Below, one piece after another: positions 24,581 to 33,677 of a stretch of 64,000 nt of DNA. This DNA is from an uncultured Winogradskyella sp. (GTDB lineage Bacteria > Bacteroidota > Bacteroidia > Flavobacteriales > Flavobacteriaceae): assembly GCF_947498345.1 (NCBI RefSeq), contig NZ_CANMJY010000010.1, positions 99,661-163,660 of the forward strand, given 5' to 3'. The position numbers were made by a program, and so were the translations under genes. The stretch's first letter is position 1, and each line of letters begins with the position of its first letter. Below the pieces are notes generated by a model, which saw nothing but the letters and a program-made list of their open reading frames with translations, was not told the DNA's origin and did no database searches.

Positions 24581-26443
24581 TTACCCTTCTAATTTTTCAG
24601 CCAATTCAAACCATCGTAATTCTTTTTCTTCTATTGCATTTATTATAGTTTGAAGCTCGTCTGATAATACATTGATATCTTCTTGTGATAATTCGGGATT
24701 ATTAAATTTTGCTTCTAAGGCGGTTTTGTCTAACTCTAAAGACCGAATTTTAGATTCTAAATTTTTGTATTCCTTTTGCTCATTGTAAGATAATTTGTTG
24801 GCTTCGTTTTGCTTTACGGCTTTTGTATTATTGGTTTTTGCAGAAGCTTCAATTTGTTTTGGTAAGCTACTATCATATACTCTGAAGTCTGAATAATTTC
24901 CTGGGAAATCATCGACTTTGCCATGACCTCTAAATACAAAAAGATGATCCACGATTTTATCCATAAAATACCGATCATGTGATACAACCAAAAGTACGCC
25001 TGGGAAATCCATTAAAAAACTTTCTAGTACGTTAAGTGTAACAATATCTAAATCGTTAGTAGGTTCATCCAGGATTAATACGTTTGGGTTTTGGATAAGA
25101 ACGGTACATAAATAGAGGCGTTTTTGTTCGCCACCACTTAGTTTTTCAACAAAGTCATATTGTTTTTTTCTGTCAAACAAAAAGCGTTCTAATAGTTGTT
25201 GAGCACTTATTTGTCTACCTTTAGCTAAGGGAATGTAATCTCCATAAGCTCTAATAACATCAATAACTTTTTGCTCAGGTTTTACTGTGATACCACCTTG
25301 CGTGTAATAACCAATTTTTACGGTTTCACCAAGGATAATTTTCCCTCCGTCTGGTTGAAGACTACCCGTAAGTAGATTTAAAAATGTAGACTTTCCTGTA
25401 CCATTTTTACCAATAATACCAATACGTTCGCCTTTTTTAAATGTGTAATCAAACCCATCAAGTATTTTTTTGTCTTTAAAGGCTTTAGATACATTATGAA
25501 ACTCTATGATCTTACTGCCAAGACGTTCCATATTTATTTCTAATTGTACCTGATGGTCTTTTCGTCTTTGATGTGCTTTTTTCTTTATTTCAAAGAAGTC
25601 GTCTATTCTACTTTTAGATTTTGTGGTACGTGCTTTGGGCTGGCGACGCATCCAATCTAATTCTTTTTTAAAGAGTTGCTTTGCTTTACCAGTCTCAATA
25701 GCTTGATTTTCAATTCGTGCTTCTTTCTTTTCCAGGTAGTATGAGTAGTTACCTTTGTAAGTATATAATTGACCATGATCTAGTTCTATGATTTCATTAC
25801 AAACGCGTTCTAAAAAATACCTATCGTGAGTTACCATAAAAAGCGTTTGTTGGGTTTTTGCAAAGTAATCTTCTAACCATTCAATCATTTCTAGATCGAG
25901 ATGATTAGTGGGCTCATCTAAAATTAAAATATCAGGTTTACTTAGTAAAGCTTGGGCCAGAGCTAATCGCTTTTTTTGTCCTCCAGAAAGTGTACTTACC
26001 TTTATGGTTAAATCATCTAACTTTAATTGGGATAATGTCTGTTGGTATTGCGTTTCAAATTCCCAAGCATTGCTTCTGTCCATAGCTTCAAAAGCTAATT
26101 GATAGGCTTCAATGTCTTCAGGGTTTTTTAAAGCATTTTCGTAAGCTTCAATGGTTTTTAAAATAGGTATATCTGATGCAAAAATCGTTTCTTCAATAGT
26201 GAGTTTATGGTCTAGATCGGGTTCTTGATCTAAGAATGCAAGTCTTAGCCCTTTTCTAATGACTATTTGCCCTTCATCTGGTGAGTCTTTTCCAGATAAT
26301 ATATTCAGAATTGATGTCTTTCCGCTTCCATTTTTAGCCACAAAAGCAATTTTCTGATCTTTATGTATACTAAATGACAAATCCTTGAAAAGAATAAGCT
26401 CTCCATAAGACTTAGATATATTTTCTACGTTGAGGTAATTCAC
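24581..26443 (-). CDS. ABC-F family ATPase (Uup-like)
   Basis: A 620-residue soluble protein with two ABC cassettes joined by a charged helical linker and a C-terminal coiled-coil extension. Cassette 1 has GSGKTSILN, LSGGQKKRLALAQAL and ILILDEPTNHLDL. Cassette 2 has GKNGTGKSTFLN, LSGGEQKRLYLCTVL and VLILDEPTNDLDI. The linker RRQPKARTTKSKSRID and a tail coiled coil (SYNEQKEYKNLESKIRSL) are like Uup/ABC-F ribosome-associated factors. No membrane segment is present, so it is not a transporter. The start is GTG at 26441-26443. The methyltransferase follows with zero spacing. Confidence 0.93.
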   Translation of the reverse strand: MNYLNVENISKSYGELILFKDLSFSIHKDQKIAFVAKNGSGKTSILNILSGKDSPDEGQIVIRKGLRLAFLDQEPDLDHKLTIEETIFASDIPILKTIEAYENALKNPEDIEAYQLAFEAMDRSNAWEFETQYQQTLSQLKLDDLTIKVSTLSGGQKKRLALAQALLSKPDILILDEPTNHLDLEMIEWLEDYFAKTQQTLFMVTHDRYFLERVCNEIIELDHGQLYTYKGNYSYYLEKKEARIENQAIETGKAKQLFKKELDWMRRQPKARTTKSKSRIDDFFEIKKKAHQRRKDHQVQLEINMERLGSKIIEFHNVSKAFKDKKILDGFDYTFKKGERIGIIGKNGTGKSTFLNLLTGSLQPDGGKIILGETVKIGYYTQGGITVKPEQKVIDVIRAYGDYIPLAKGRQISAQQLLERFLFDRKKQYDFVEKLSGGEQKRLYLCTVLIQNPNVLILDEPTNDLDIVTLNVLESFLMDFPGVLLVVSHDRYFMDKIVDHLFVFRGHGKVDDFPGNYSDFRVYDSSLPKQIEASAKTNNTKAVKQNEANKLSYNEQKEYKNLESKIRSLELDKTALEAKFNNPELSQEDINVLSDELQTIINAIEEKELRWFELAEKLEG

Positions 26444-26494
26444 GCTAAATTTTTTACAAAGAAAAGCAAATAAACCAAAAAGAATACCAATAGT

Positions 26495-26524
26495 TTTGTT
26501 ATTGCTCTTGATACATTATATTTG
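26495..26524 (+). promoter_or_regulatory. promoter of the polysaccharide locus
   Basis: TTTG (26495-26498), an 18-base spacer, then TATATTTG (26517-26524) match the Bacteroidetes -33/-7 pair nearly exactly. It is the best promoter seen in the window. The expected start is around 26530, leaving a short leader before the ATG at 26547. Confidence 0.7.
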
Positions 26525-26546
26525 TCTATAAACATCCACTTTACCC

Positions 26547-27347
26547 ATGAGAAGCATCAAGCTTTTGATTATTGTTCTTAGTTGTATTATTGTCTCTTCT
26601 TGTATTCCTCACAAAGACACGGTGTATTTACAGAATAAGGAAAATGCTAAAAATGATACGATTCCATATAACTTATCTGAAGTTCAAAAACCTTACAGAG
26701 TTCAGATAGATGATATTCTAAATATTAGAATAAAAGTTTTAGATCAGGACAATGTTCAGATTTTTAATCCGATTGGTGATGGTAATCTTAATGCCAGTAG
26801 TGCAGAACGTGCATATTTTGATGGATTTACTGTAGATATTCATGGCAATGTTAGAATACCTGTTTTAGGCGATATGAATGTCCTGGGTTACACTGCTGCC
26901 GAGATTGAAGAAAAGATTAAGACAAAACTATTAGATGAACAGTTTAAAGAAACATCAAACATTTTTGTTACTGTGAAATTGGCTGGTTTGCGATATACAG
27001 CTACTGGAGAAATAAATAGTCCCGGTACAGTAATACTATTTAAAGAACGTGTTAATATTTTTGAAGCGATTGCAAATGCAGGGGAAATTCCACTAACAGG
27101 GGATAAAAAAGATATTAAGATAATACGTCAATATCCTCAAGGTCAAAAGATTCATAGTTTAGATTTAACCAATGTTGAAGTAATGAAGTCACCATACTAT
27201 TATATTCAGCCGAATGATATTATCTACGTAAAACCCTTGAGGCAAAAATCTTTGGGTACTGGTGAAACAGCAGTGTCTAGTATCTCAACCATAGCCTCTA
27301 TTGTATCATTATTTGCAACTAGTGTTTTACTTTTTACAAGACTGTAG
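26547..27347 (+). CDS. Wza-like polysaccharide export lipoprotein
   Basis: A 266-residue outer-membrane export protein. The lipobox VSSC puts the lipidated Cys at residue 19. The polysaccharide export domain is at about 45-140 (YRVQIDDILNIRI, DGFTVDIHGNVRIPVLGDMNVLG), followed by an SLBB-like domain around TATGEINSPGTVILF. The C-terminus has a single hydrophobic helix (ISTIASIVSLFATSVLLF), a Bacteroidetes feature. It would form the outer-membrane pore with the Wzc-like kinase encoded three bases downstream. First gene of the locus. Confidence 0.94.
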   Translation: MRSIKLLIIVLSCIIVSSCIPHKDTVYLQNKENAKNDTIPYNLSEVQKPYRVQIDDILNIRIKVLDQDNVQIFNPIGDGNLNASSAERAYFDGFTVDIHGNVRIPVLGDMNVLGYTAAEIEEKIKTKLLDEQFKETSNIFVTVKLAGLRYTATGEINSPGTVILFKERVNIFEAIANAGEIPLTGDKKDIKIIRQYPQGQKIHSLDLTNVEVMKSPYYYIQPNDIIYVKPLRQKSLGTGETAVSSISTIASIVSLFATSVLLFTRL

Positions 27348-27350
27348 AAT

Positions 27351-29834
27351 ATGGATTATAAAGATTTTGAAGATATTGATTCGCATGAATCCCAACGTGT
27401 AGGTTTTGACTTTAAAGGGTTTTTATTTAAAGCACTAAACCTATGGAAGCTGGTTTTACTTTGTATTGGAGTAGCACTAATAATTGCTTATTTTATCAAT
27501 GTTAGAAAGCAGAATATCTATAAGTTAGATTCTTTAATTACAGTTAATAATGATCAAAATCCTTTTTTTACAGCCAATACCAGTATCTCTTTTAATTGGG
27601 GTGGTGTATCTGGTAAGGTCGGGAGTATTATTACTGAAGTAAAAACCAGAACGCATAATGAGTTGGTTATTGATTCTCTGGAATACTATAAAGAGTATTT
27701 AAAAGAAGGGAAATACCATTTAATTGATGTGTATAAAACGGCACCATTTGATATTGTGTTGGACAAGTCTAAAATACAAATACTCAATAGACCTATTGGA
27801 ATTAAGATTATAGACAAGCAAAAATACGAGTTGTTTTATGAATTTGAAAAATCTAAAGCTTTAGGACAGAGGTTTGATACTAAAGAAAAAGAAGCTATAA
27901 ATCTTACTCCTGGACCTTTTAGACAAGCATTTAATTTTGGTGACATTGTAAGTTTACCTTTTTTTAATGGAAAAATTACATTAAAACCAAGTGTAGATGT
28001 ATCTGGTAATGATAATTATTTTGTAAGATGTTTAGATTTTGACAAGGTTGTAGACCGCTATAAAAAAACAATTAAAATAGAGCCATCATCTCGTGATGCT
28101 TCTTCGGTGCTTAGACTGTCGCTTATTGGCAAAAATAAATCTAAGATTGTTGATTTTCTCAACGCTACATCTGCTATTCTCAGAAAAACAGAATTAGAGC
28201 GTAAAAATCTTTATGCTACAAATACCATAAAGTTTATTGATAGTAGTTTAGGTAATGTCAATGACAATTTAAAGTCTGTTACAGATGAAATGAATGCTTT
28301 TAGAAAGACAAATAAAGTATTTAATGTAGAAGAAGAAATCCTTCAAATTTCAGAACAGCTTAAAACTTATGACCAGGAGCGATTATTAGAAGAATCTAAA
28401 TTAAATTATTTAAATACTTTAGAAAAGTACCTTAGAAATAAAAATGATTATAGTCAAATCGCGGCACCTTCAACAGTAGGTATAAGCGAAGTAAATATAT
28501 TATCGAGTGTTAGTAGGATTATAGGGTTATCTGTTCAAAGAAGAAACCTTGAATATTCAACTAAGGAAGGCTCTGTATTATTCGACGATATAGACCGTAA
28601 GATAGAAACCGAAAAAAATGTCCTTTTAGAGGCTATAAACTCTACAAGGAATACTATTAGTGTACAATTAAGTACTGTAAACAATAAGATAGCAAATTTA
28701 GAAGGAAAATTAATAGGTCTTCCTGAAGATCAGCAAGAATATTTAAAAATACAACGAAAGTTGGATTTGAGTAGAGAAGCCTATGATATTTACCAAGCGA
28801 AACGTGGTGAAGCAGCCATTGTAAAAGCAGCAAATGTATCTGATATTACAGTAATCGATGAAGCTAAAGATATTGGAAACCCACCTGTAGGACCCAAGCG
28901 ATCACTAAACTATATGATGGCATTAATGATTGGGTTTTTTACTCCAATGTTTTTGATATTTGTTATTTACCTGTTGGATAGTACCATCCACGGCTCTGAT
29001 GAGATTGAGAAAATGTCTAAAATTCCAATTTTAGGACTTATCGGAAAATATCGTTACAAGAATAATCTGGTGGCTTATGAGAAACCTAAGTCGGCCGTAG
29101 CTGAGTCGTTTAGAGCCATACGGTCAAGTTTGCAATTTATATTTAAGAATAACCCATCGGATACTAAGGCAAGCACATTGATGATTACCTCTTCGGTAAG
29201 TGGTGAAGGAAAAACATTTACATCTATCAATATTGCCACAGTTTATGCCATTTCTGGTAAAAAAACTATTTTATTAGGATTAGATTTACGTAAACCTAAA
29301 ATCTTTGATGATTTTAATATTACTAATGAAAAAGGAGTGGTAAATTATTTAATTGAAGATAGTGAGTTAAATGAAATCATTACAAACACACATGTCGAAA
29401 ATCTGGACTTAATAACATCGGGTCCAATACCTCCAAACCCTTCGGAGCTCTTAATGGGAAACAAACTAAAAGAGCTTATAACTTTACTTAAGCAAGAGTA
29501 CGATATAATTATTTTAGATACACCACCATTAGGTTTAGTAACTGATGCTTTAGAATTAACACAGTACACAGATGCTACGATTTTTATGGTAAGATTAGAC
29601 TATACTAAAAAAGGAATGCTTCAGCTTGTTAATGCAAAGTATAGAAGTGGTGAATTAAAGAATGTGAGTTTTGTACTAAACTTCTATAAGCACAAGAATA
29701 ATCACAATTATGGTTATGGTTACGGCTATGGTTACGGCTATGGTTACGGCTATGGTGTTTACGGTAATGCTTATCACGAGAGAGATAATCAGTCCTTTTT
29801 TAAGAAGATTAAGAATTACTTTAAACGGTTGTAA
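27351..29834 (+). CDS. Wzc-like polysaccharide co-polymerase and tyrosine autokinase
   Basis: An 827-residue inner-membrane protein. TM1 is at about 28-48 and TM2 at about 520-541, enclosing a long periplasmic coiled-coil Wzz-type domain. The cytosolic BY-kinase has Walker A SSVSGEGKTFTSINIA (about 612-625), Walker A' LLGLDLRKPK and Walker B IIILDTPPLGLV. The tail (787-802) is eight Tyr-Gly pairs with further Tyr after it, matching the tyrosine cluster that is autophosphorylated in Wzc. It would control chain length and couple polymer synthesis to the Wza pore. It lies three bases after the Wza-like gene's stop. Confidence 0.95.
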   Translation: MDYKDFEDIDSHESQRVGFDFKGFLFKALNLWKLVLLCIGVALIIAYFINVRKQNIYKLDSLITVNNDQNPFFTANTSISFNWGGVSGKVGSIITEVKTRTHNELVIDSLEYYKEYLKEGKYHLIDVYKTAPFDIVLDKSKIQILNRPIGIKIIDKQKYELFYEFEKSKALGQRFDTKEKEAINLTPGPFRQAFNFGDIVSLPFFNGKITLKPSVDVSGNDNYFVRCLDFDKVVDRYKKTIKIEPSSRDASSVLRLSLIGKNKSKIVDFLNATSAILRKTELERKNLYATNTIKFIDSSLGNVNDNLKSVTDEMNAFRKTNKVFNVEEEILQISEQLKTYDQERLLEESKLNYLNTLEKYLRNKNDYSQIAAPSTVGISEVNILSSVSRIIGLSVQRRNLEYSTKEGSVLFDDIDRKIETEKNVLLEAINSTRNTISVQLSTVNNKIANLEGKLIGLPEDQQEYLKIQRKLDLSREAYDIYQAKRGEAAIVKAANVSDITVIDEAKDIGNPPVGPKRSLNYMMALMIGFFTPMFLIFVIYLLDSTIHGSDEIEKMSKIPILGLIGKYRYKNNLVAYEKPKSAVAESFRAIRSSLQFIFKNNPSDTKASTLMITSSVSGEGKTFTSINIATVYAISGKKTILLGLDLRKPKIFDDFNITNEKGVVNYLIEDSELNEIITNTHVENLDLITSGPIPPNPSELLMGNKLKELITLLKQEYDIIILDTPPLGLVTDALELTQYTDATIFMVRLDYTKKGMLQLVNAKYRSGELKNVSFVLNFYKHKNNHNYGYGYGYGYGYGYGYGVYGNAYHERDNQSFFKKIKNYFKRL
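29709..29756 (+). repeat. tandem repeat encoding the tyrosine-glycine tail
   Basis: Eight 6-base Tyr-Gly codon pairs. The last six pairs form three exact 12-base units alternating TACGGC and TATGGT (29721-29756). In-frame loss or gain of units would change the number of phosphorylatable tyrosines without a frameshift. Confidence 0.9.
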
Positions 29835-29852
29835 CCAGTTATACCTTAAATT

Positions 29853-30443
29853 TTGATTACTAAAAAACAACTCATCATTAAACGCATCTTTGATGTTGTT
29901 TTGGCATTAGTAATGCTCCCGTTTTTAATACTTCCAATTATAATTTTGGTTATTGCTGCTAGCATTGACACTAAGAGGCATGGGGTGTTTTCTCAGTGGC
30001 GAGTAGGACAAAATGCAAGATTGTTTAAGATATATAAAATAAGGACATTAAAAGAAGAAACACATAAATTAGGGCACTTAGAAAAAAGTGCCACAGTACT
30101 TGGTAAGTTTTTAAGACAAACAAAATTAGACGAATTGCCACAAATTTATAATGTATTAATTGGTGATATGAGTTTTGTTGGTCCAAGGCCTGATGTTCAG
30201 GGTTTTGCAGATAAGTTACAAGGTGAAGATCGTATTGTTTTAAAAGTAAAACCAGGAATAACAGGTGAGGCTACTTTAAAGTACAAGGATGAAGAACGTG
30301 TATTAGAACGGCAAAATGACCCAGAACATTACAACAGAACGATTATTTGGGTAGATAAAGTGAAAATCAACAAAAACTACGTCTTGAATTATAGTTTTTC
30401 TTTAGATTTGAGGCTCATTTTAAAATCTACTTTAAACAAATGA
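29853..30443 (+). CDS. small phosphoglycosyl transferase (PglC-like sugar transferase)
   Basis: A 196-residue monotopic sugar-1-phosphate transferase. It has one N-terminal re-entrant hydrophobic helix (RIFDVVLALVMLPFLILPI). The catalytic core includes the basic RVGQNARLFKIYKIRTL, the Asp-Glu dyad in KLDELPQIYN, MSFVGPRPD and KPGITGEATLKY. It lacks the four-helix N-terminus of WcaJ, so it matches the short PglC/WecA-unrelated type that attaches the first sugar to undecaprenyl phosphate. The start is a TTG. A second, longer such enzyme ends the locus. Confidence 0.9.
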   Translation: MITKKQLIIKRIFDVVLALVMLPFLILPIIILVIAASIDTKRHGVFSQWRVGQNARLFKIYKIRTLKEETHKLGHLEKSATVLGKFLRQTKLDELPQIYNVLIGDMSFVGPRPDVQGFADKLQGEDRIVLKVKPGITGEATLKYKDEERVLERQNDPEHYNRTIIWVDKVKINKNYVLNYSFSLDLRLILKSTLNK

Positions 30444-31735
30444 CACATTCTGAAGACAAAATTGCAATCATAGGATTAGGTTATGTCGGTTTGCCCCTCG
30501 CTGTAGAATTCGCAAAACAATTCTTTGTAGTTGGTTTTGACATCAACAAACAGCGCATCAACGAATTAAATTCTGGTTTAGATAAGACACTAGAGGTTGA
30601 CAATGATAATTTAAAATCTGTTTTAACTACAGATTTAAATGCTAATAAAGGATTATATATCACAGATAACTTAGATGCATTGTCAGTTGCTAATATTTAT
30701 ATTATCACTGTGCCAACACCAACTGATGCTCTAAATAAACCTGTTTTTACACCTTTAATTAAGGCTAGTGAGACCGTAGGTAAAGCTATGAGCAAAGGTG
30801 ATATTGTAGTTTACGAGTCAACAGTATATCCAGGTGCTACCGAAGATATATGTATTCCAGTAGTTGAAAGTACTTCTGGTATGGTCTATAATAAAGATTT
30901 TTATGCAGGATATTCGCCAGAGCGAATTAATCCAGGTGATAAAAAACATACTGTAACTAAAATATTAAAAGTGACTTCGGGCTCTACGCCAGAAGTTGCT
31001 AAAAAAATAGATGATTTATATAAGACTGTTATTACTGCAGGCACGCATTTAGCGCCTTCAATAAAGGTGGCTGAAGCTGCTAAAGTTATTGAAAACTCTC
31101 AGCGTGATATCAATATTGCATTTGTTAATGAGTTGTCTAAGATTTTCAGACTTTTAGATATAGATACCAAAGCTGTATTAGAAGCTGCAGGTACTAAATG
31201 GAACTTTTTAAAATTTTCACCAGGACTGGTGGGTGGTCACTGTATAGGTGTTGATCCCTATTATTTAGCTCAAAAAGCAATTGAATCTGGTTATAACCCA
31301 GAGATTATATTGGCAGGTCGTAAAATGAATGATAGTATGGGGAGTTACGTAGCTACCGAAACTGTTAAGATGATGATAAAGAAAGGGGCAACTATAAAAG
31401 GTTCTAATGCGCTAGTCTTAGGGATTACTTTTAAAGAAAACTGCCCTGATATAAGAAACTCTAGAGTTATAGATATTATTGAGGAGTTACAATCTTATCA
31501 CGTCAATGTTGATGTATATGACCCTTGGGCTTCATCAGAAGAGGTAAAGCATGAGTATAGTTTAGATTTAAAATCTTCAATGTCTCAGTTAAAATCTAAT
31601 TATGATGCCATTATTTTGGCAGTATCGCATAACGAGTTTTTAGAATTGTCTATCGATAATCTTAAATCTGATATGTGTGTGGTTTTTGATGTAAAATCAT
31701 TATTACCACATAATACCGTGGATGCGCGTTTGTAA
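30440..31735 (+). CDS. nucleotide-sugar dehydrogenase (TviB/WbpA-like)
   Basis: A 431-residue UDP-sugar dehydrogenase. The NAD-binding IGLGYVGLPLAVEFA is at about 11-25, and the catalytic Cys268 is in VGGHCIGVDPYYLA. VYESTVYPGATEDI and the SPERINPGD loop fit the UDP-HexNAc 6-dehydrogenase group (TviB, WbpA, CapL). The product would be UDP-GlcNAcA or UDP-GalNAcA, an acidic building block. It overlaps the phosphoglycosyl transferase by four bases and is followed by a TviC-like epimerase, the classic pair for UDP-GalNAcA. Confidence 0.93.
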   Translation: MTHSEDKIAIIGLGYVGLPLAVEFAKQFFVVGFDINKQRINELNSGLDKTLEVDNDNLKSVLTTDLNANKGLYITDNLDALSVANIYIITVPTPTDALNKPVFTPLIKASETVGKAMSKGDIVVYESTVYPGATEDICIPVVESTSGMVYNKDFYAGYSPERINPGDKKHTVTKILKVTSGSTPEVAKKIDDLYKTVITAGTHLAPSIKVAEAAKVIENSQRDINIAFVNELSKIFRLLDIDTKAVLEAAGTKWNFLKFSPGLVGGHCIGVDPYYLAQKAIESGYNPEIILAGRKMNDSMGSYVATETVKMMIKKGATIKGSNALVLGITFKENCPDIRNSRVIDIIEELQSYHVNVDVYDPWASSEEVKHEYSLDLKSSMSQLKSNYDAIILAVSHNEFLELSIDNLKSDMCVVFDVKSLLPHNTVDARL

Positions 31736-31750
31736 ACCAAATCAACTTTT

Positions 31751-32728
31751 ATGTACTCAAATCAATACCATAAAGAAGACCTGTTTAATTTAAGTTTTTT
31801 AATAACAGGAGGAGCTGGTTTTATTGGCTCTAATATTGTTGAATATCTCTTAAAATATGATGCTAAAAAAGTTAGAGTTTTAGACAATTTTTCAAACGGA
31901 TATCGCGAAAACTTAACTGAATTTATGGATAATCCTGCTTTTGAATTACTTGAAGGAGATATCAGGGATTTAGAGACATGTAAGAAAGCTATGGAAGGGA
32001 TAGACTATGTATCTCACCAGGCTGCATTAGGTTCAGTACCGCGTTCTATTAATGATCCTGCTACCTCAAATGAGGTTAATATTTCAGGTTTTTTGAATAT
32101 GCTAATTGCTTTAAAGGATAGCTCAACTGTAAAACGTATGGTCTATGCAGCGTCGAGTTCTACTTATGGTGATAGTAAATCTCTACCTAAAATAGAAGAT
32201 AATATAGGTAAACCATTATCACCTTATGCGGTAACAAAATATGTTAATGAATTGTATGCAGATGTTTTTGGAAAAACTTATGATACTGATGTCATAGGTT
32301 TACGTTATTTTAACGTATTTGGACCAAAGCAAAGCCCTAATGGAGCTTATGCGGCAGTAATTCCACTATTTATGCAGGCATTAAAAGATAATGAAGCTTC
32401 AAAAATCAATGGAGATGGAGAGCAAACAAGAGACTTTACATTTGTTGATAACGCTGTTCAAGCTAATGTTAGAGGGTTTTTTGCTTCAAAAGAAGCGGCT
32501 AATGAAGTGTTTAATGTAGCTTGTGGAGAGCGTATTTCAGTAAACTATCTTTGGGACTCACTTAGAGTTGCAGCAGATTCAGATTTAAAAGCTGTATATG
32601 GACCACCAAGACAAGGAGATGTAAGAGACTCACTGGCTGATATTTCAAAAGCCGAAAAATTATTGAGTTATAAACCTCAATATACCGTTAGAGAGGGCTT
32701 AAAAATCACTTGGGATTATTTTAATTAA
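31751..32728 (+). CDS. UDP-HexNAc(A) 4-epimerase (TviC/WbpP-like SDR)
   Basis: A 325-residue extended short-chain dehydrogenase/epimerase. The NAD loop ITGGAGFIGSNIVEYLLK is at about 18-35. The active site has SSSTYGDS and Tyr159-x3-Lys163 (YAVTK), followed by LRYFNVFGPKQSPNGAYAAVIP and the sugar-binding loop GDGEQTRDFTFVDN. This sequence type includes TviC, WbpP and Gne-like enzymes acting on UDP-GlcNAc, UDP-GalNAc or the uronate forms. It follows the TviB-like dehydrogenase by 15 bases, which supports UDP-GalNAcA production. Confidence 0.93.
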   Translation: MYSNQYHKEDLFNLSFLITGGAGFIGSNIVEYLLKYDAKKVRVLDNFSNGYRENLTEFMDNPAFELLEGDIRDLETCKKAMEGIDYVSHQAALGSVPRSINDPATSNEVNISGFLNMLIALKDSSTVKRMVYAASSSTYGDSKSLPKIEDNIGKPLSPYAVTKYVNELYADVFGKTYDTDVIGLRYFNVFGPKQSPNGAYAAVIPLFMQALKDNEASKINGDGEQTRDFTFVDNAVQANVRGFFASKEAANEVFNVACGERISVNYLWDSLRVAADSDLKAVYGPPRQGDVRDSLADISKAEKLLSYKPQYTVREGLKITWDYFN

Positions 32729-32807
32729 GTGAATAAATACACCTAAGCTTTATTATCAAAATACCGAATAAATAGTATATTAGCGTGATTAACAAAAACA
32801 CGTTGAT

Positions 32808-33674
32808 TTGACTACCCAAAAAGAAGATGAATGGTTATACACAATCTCTAGTAAGAGAAAGTTCATCGACTTTAACTTCAAAGAAATTTGGAGATATAGA
32901 GATTTGCTGGTACTTTTTGTAAAAAGAGATATTGTTACTTTATACAAACAAACAATTCTCGGTCCGCTTTGGTATTTAATTCAACCTTTATTTACTTCGG
33001 TAATATTTACACTCGTTTTTAATAATTTAGGAGATATAAAAACTGGTGGTATCCCTCCGTTTTTATTTAATCTCGCTGGGATTACAGCGTGGAATTATTT
33101 TAAAGATTGCCTAACTAATACTTCAAATACATTTACAAAGAACCAAGGTATATTCGGTAAAGTTTATTTCCCTAGAGTTATATTGCCTATGTCTATAACT
33201 GTCTCTAACCTCTTAAAGTTTGGGATTCAACTATTAATCTTTATAGGATTCTTTATCTACTATAGCTGGGCAGGTCATGATTTAGATTTTAGTGGATATA
33301 TTCTATTGTTTCCACTATATGTTATTATAATGGGTATGTTAGGTTTAGGATTGGGAATGATATTTTCATCTTTAACTACAAAATATAGAGATTTGACAGT
33401 ACTACTTAATTTTGCTGTTCAGTTGTTAATGTATGTCTCGGCAGTTCCGTATCCTATGTCTGAGGCCAAAGCCAAATTTCCACCATTGGTGGCAAAAATT
33501 GTAGAGTATAATCCTGTGACCCAGATTATAGAAGGGTTTAGGTATATGTTACTAGATACAGGCGACTTTAATCTTGGTAAATTTTTATATACCTTATTGA
33601 TTAGTATAGGACTGTTTATGTTAGGTCTTGTTATTTTTAATAGAACCGAGAAATCATTTATTGATACCGTTTAG
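32808..33674 (+). CDS. polysaccharide ABC transporter permease (Wzm-like)
   Basis: A 288-residue ABC-2 type permease with six transmembrane helices after an N-terminal amphipathic segment. FKEIWRYRDLLVLFVKRDIVTLYKQTILGPLWYLIQP is characteristic of O-antigen/teichoic acid exporters (Wzm, TagG, KpsM). It would move lipid-linked polysaccharide across the inner membrane with the Wzt-like ATPase, encoded three bases later. The start appears to be TTG. Its presence beside Wza/Wzc-like and Wzy-like proteins is unusual. Confidence 0.94.
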   Translation: MTTQKEDEWLYTISSKRKFIDFNFKEIWRYRDLLVLFVKRDIVTLYKQTILGPLWYLIQPLFTSVIFTLVFNNLGDIKTGGIPPFLFNLAGITAWNYFKDCLTNTSNTFTKNQGIFGKVYFPRVILPMSITVSNLLKFGIQLLIFIGFFIYYSWAGHDLDFSGYILLFPLYVIIMGMLGLGLGMIFSSLTTKYRDLTVLLNFAVQLLMYVSAVPYPMSEAKAKFPPLVAKIVEYNPVTQIIEGFRYMLLDTGDFNLGKFLYTLLISIGLFMLGLVIFNRTEKSFIDTV

Positions 33675-33677
33675 TAT

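Noticed and set aside
29676..29870. 64-codon antisense frame opposite the tyrosine-glycine tail
   Set aside because: It is the complement of the repeat (Ile, Val and Thr codons) and no start context or homology supports it.
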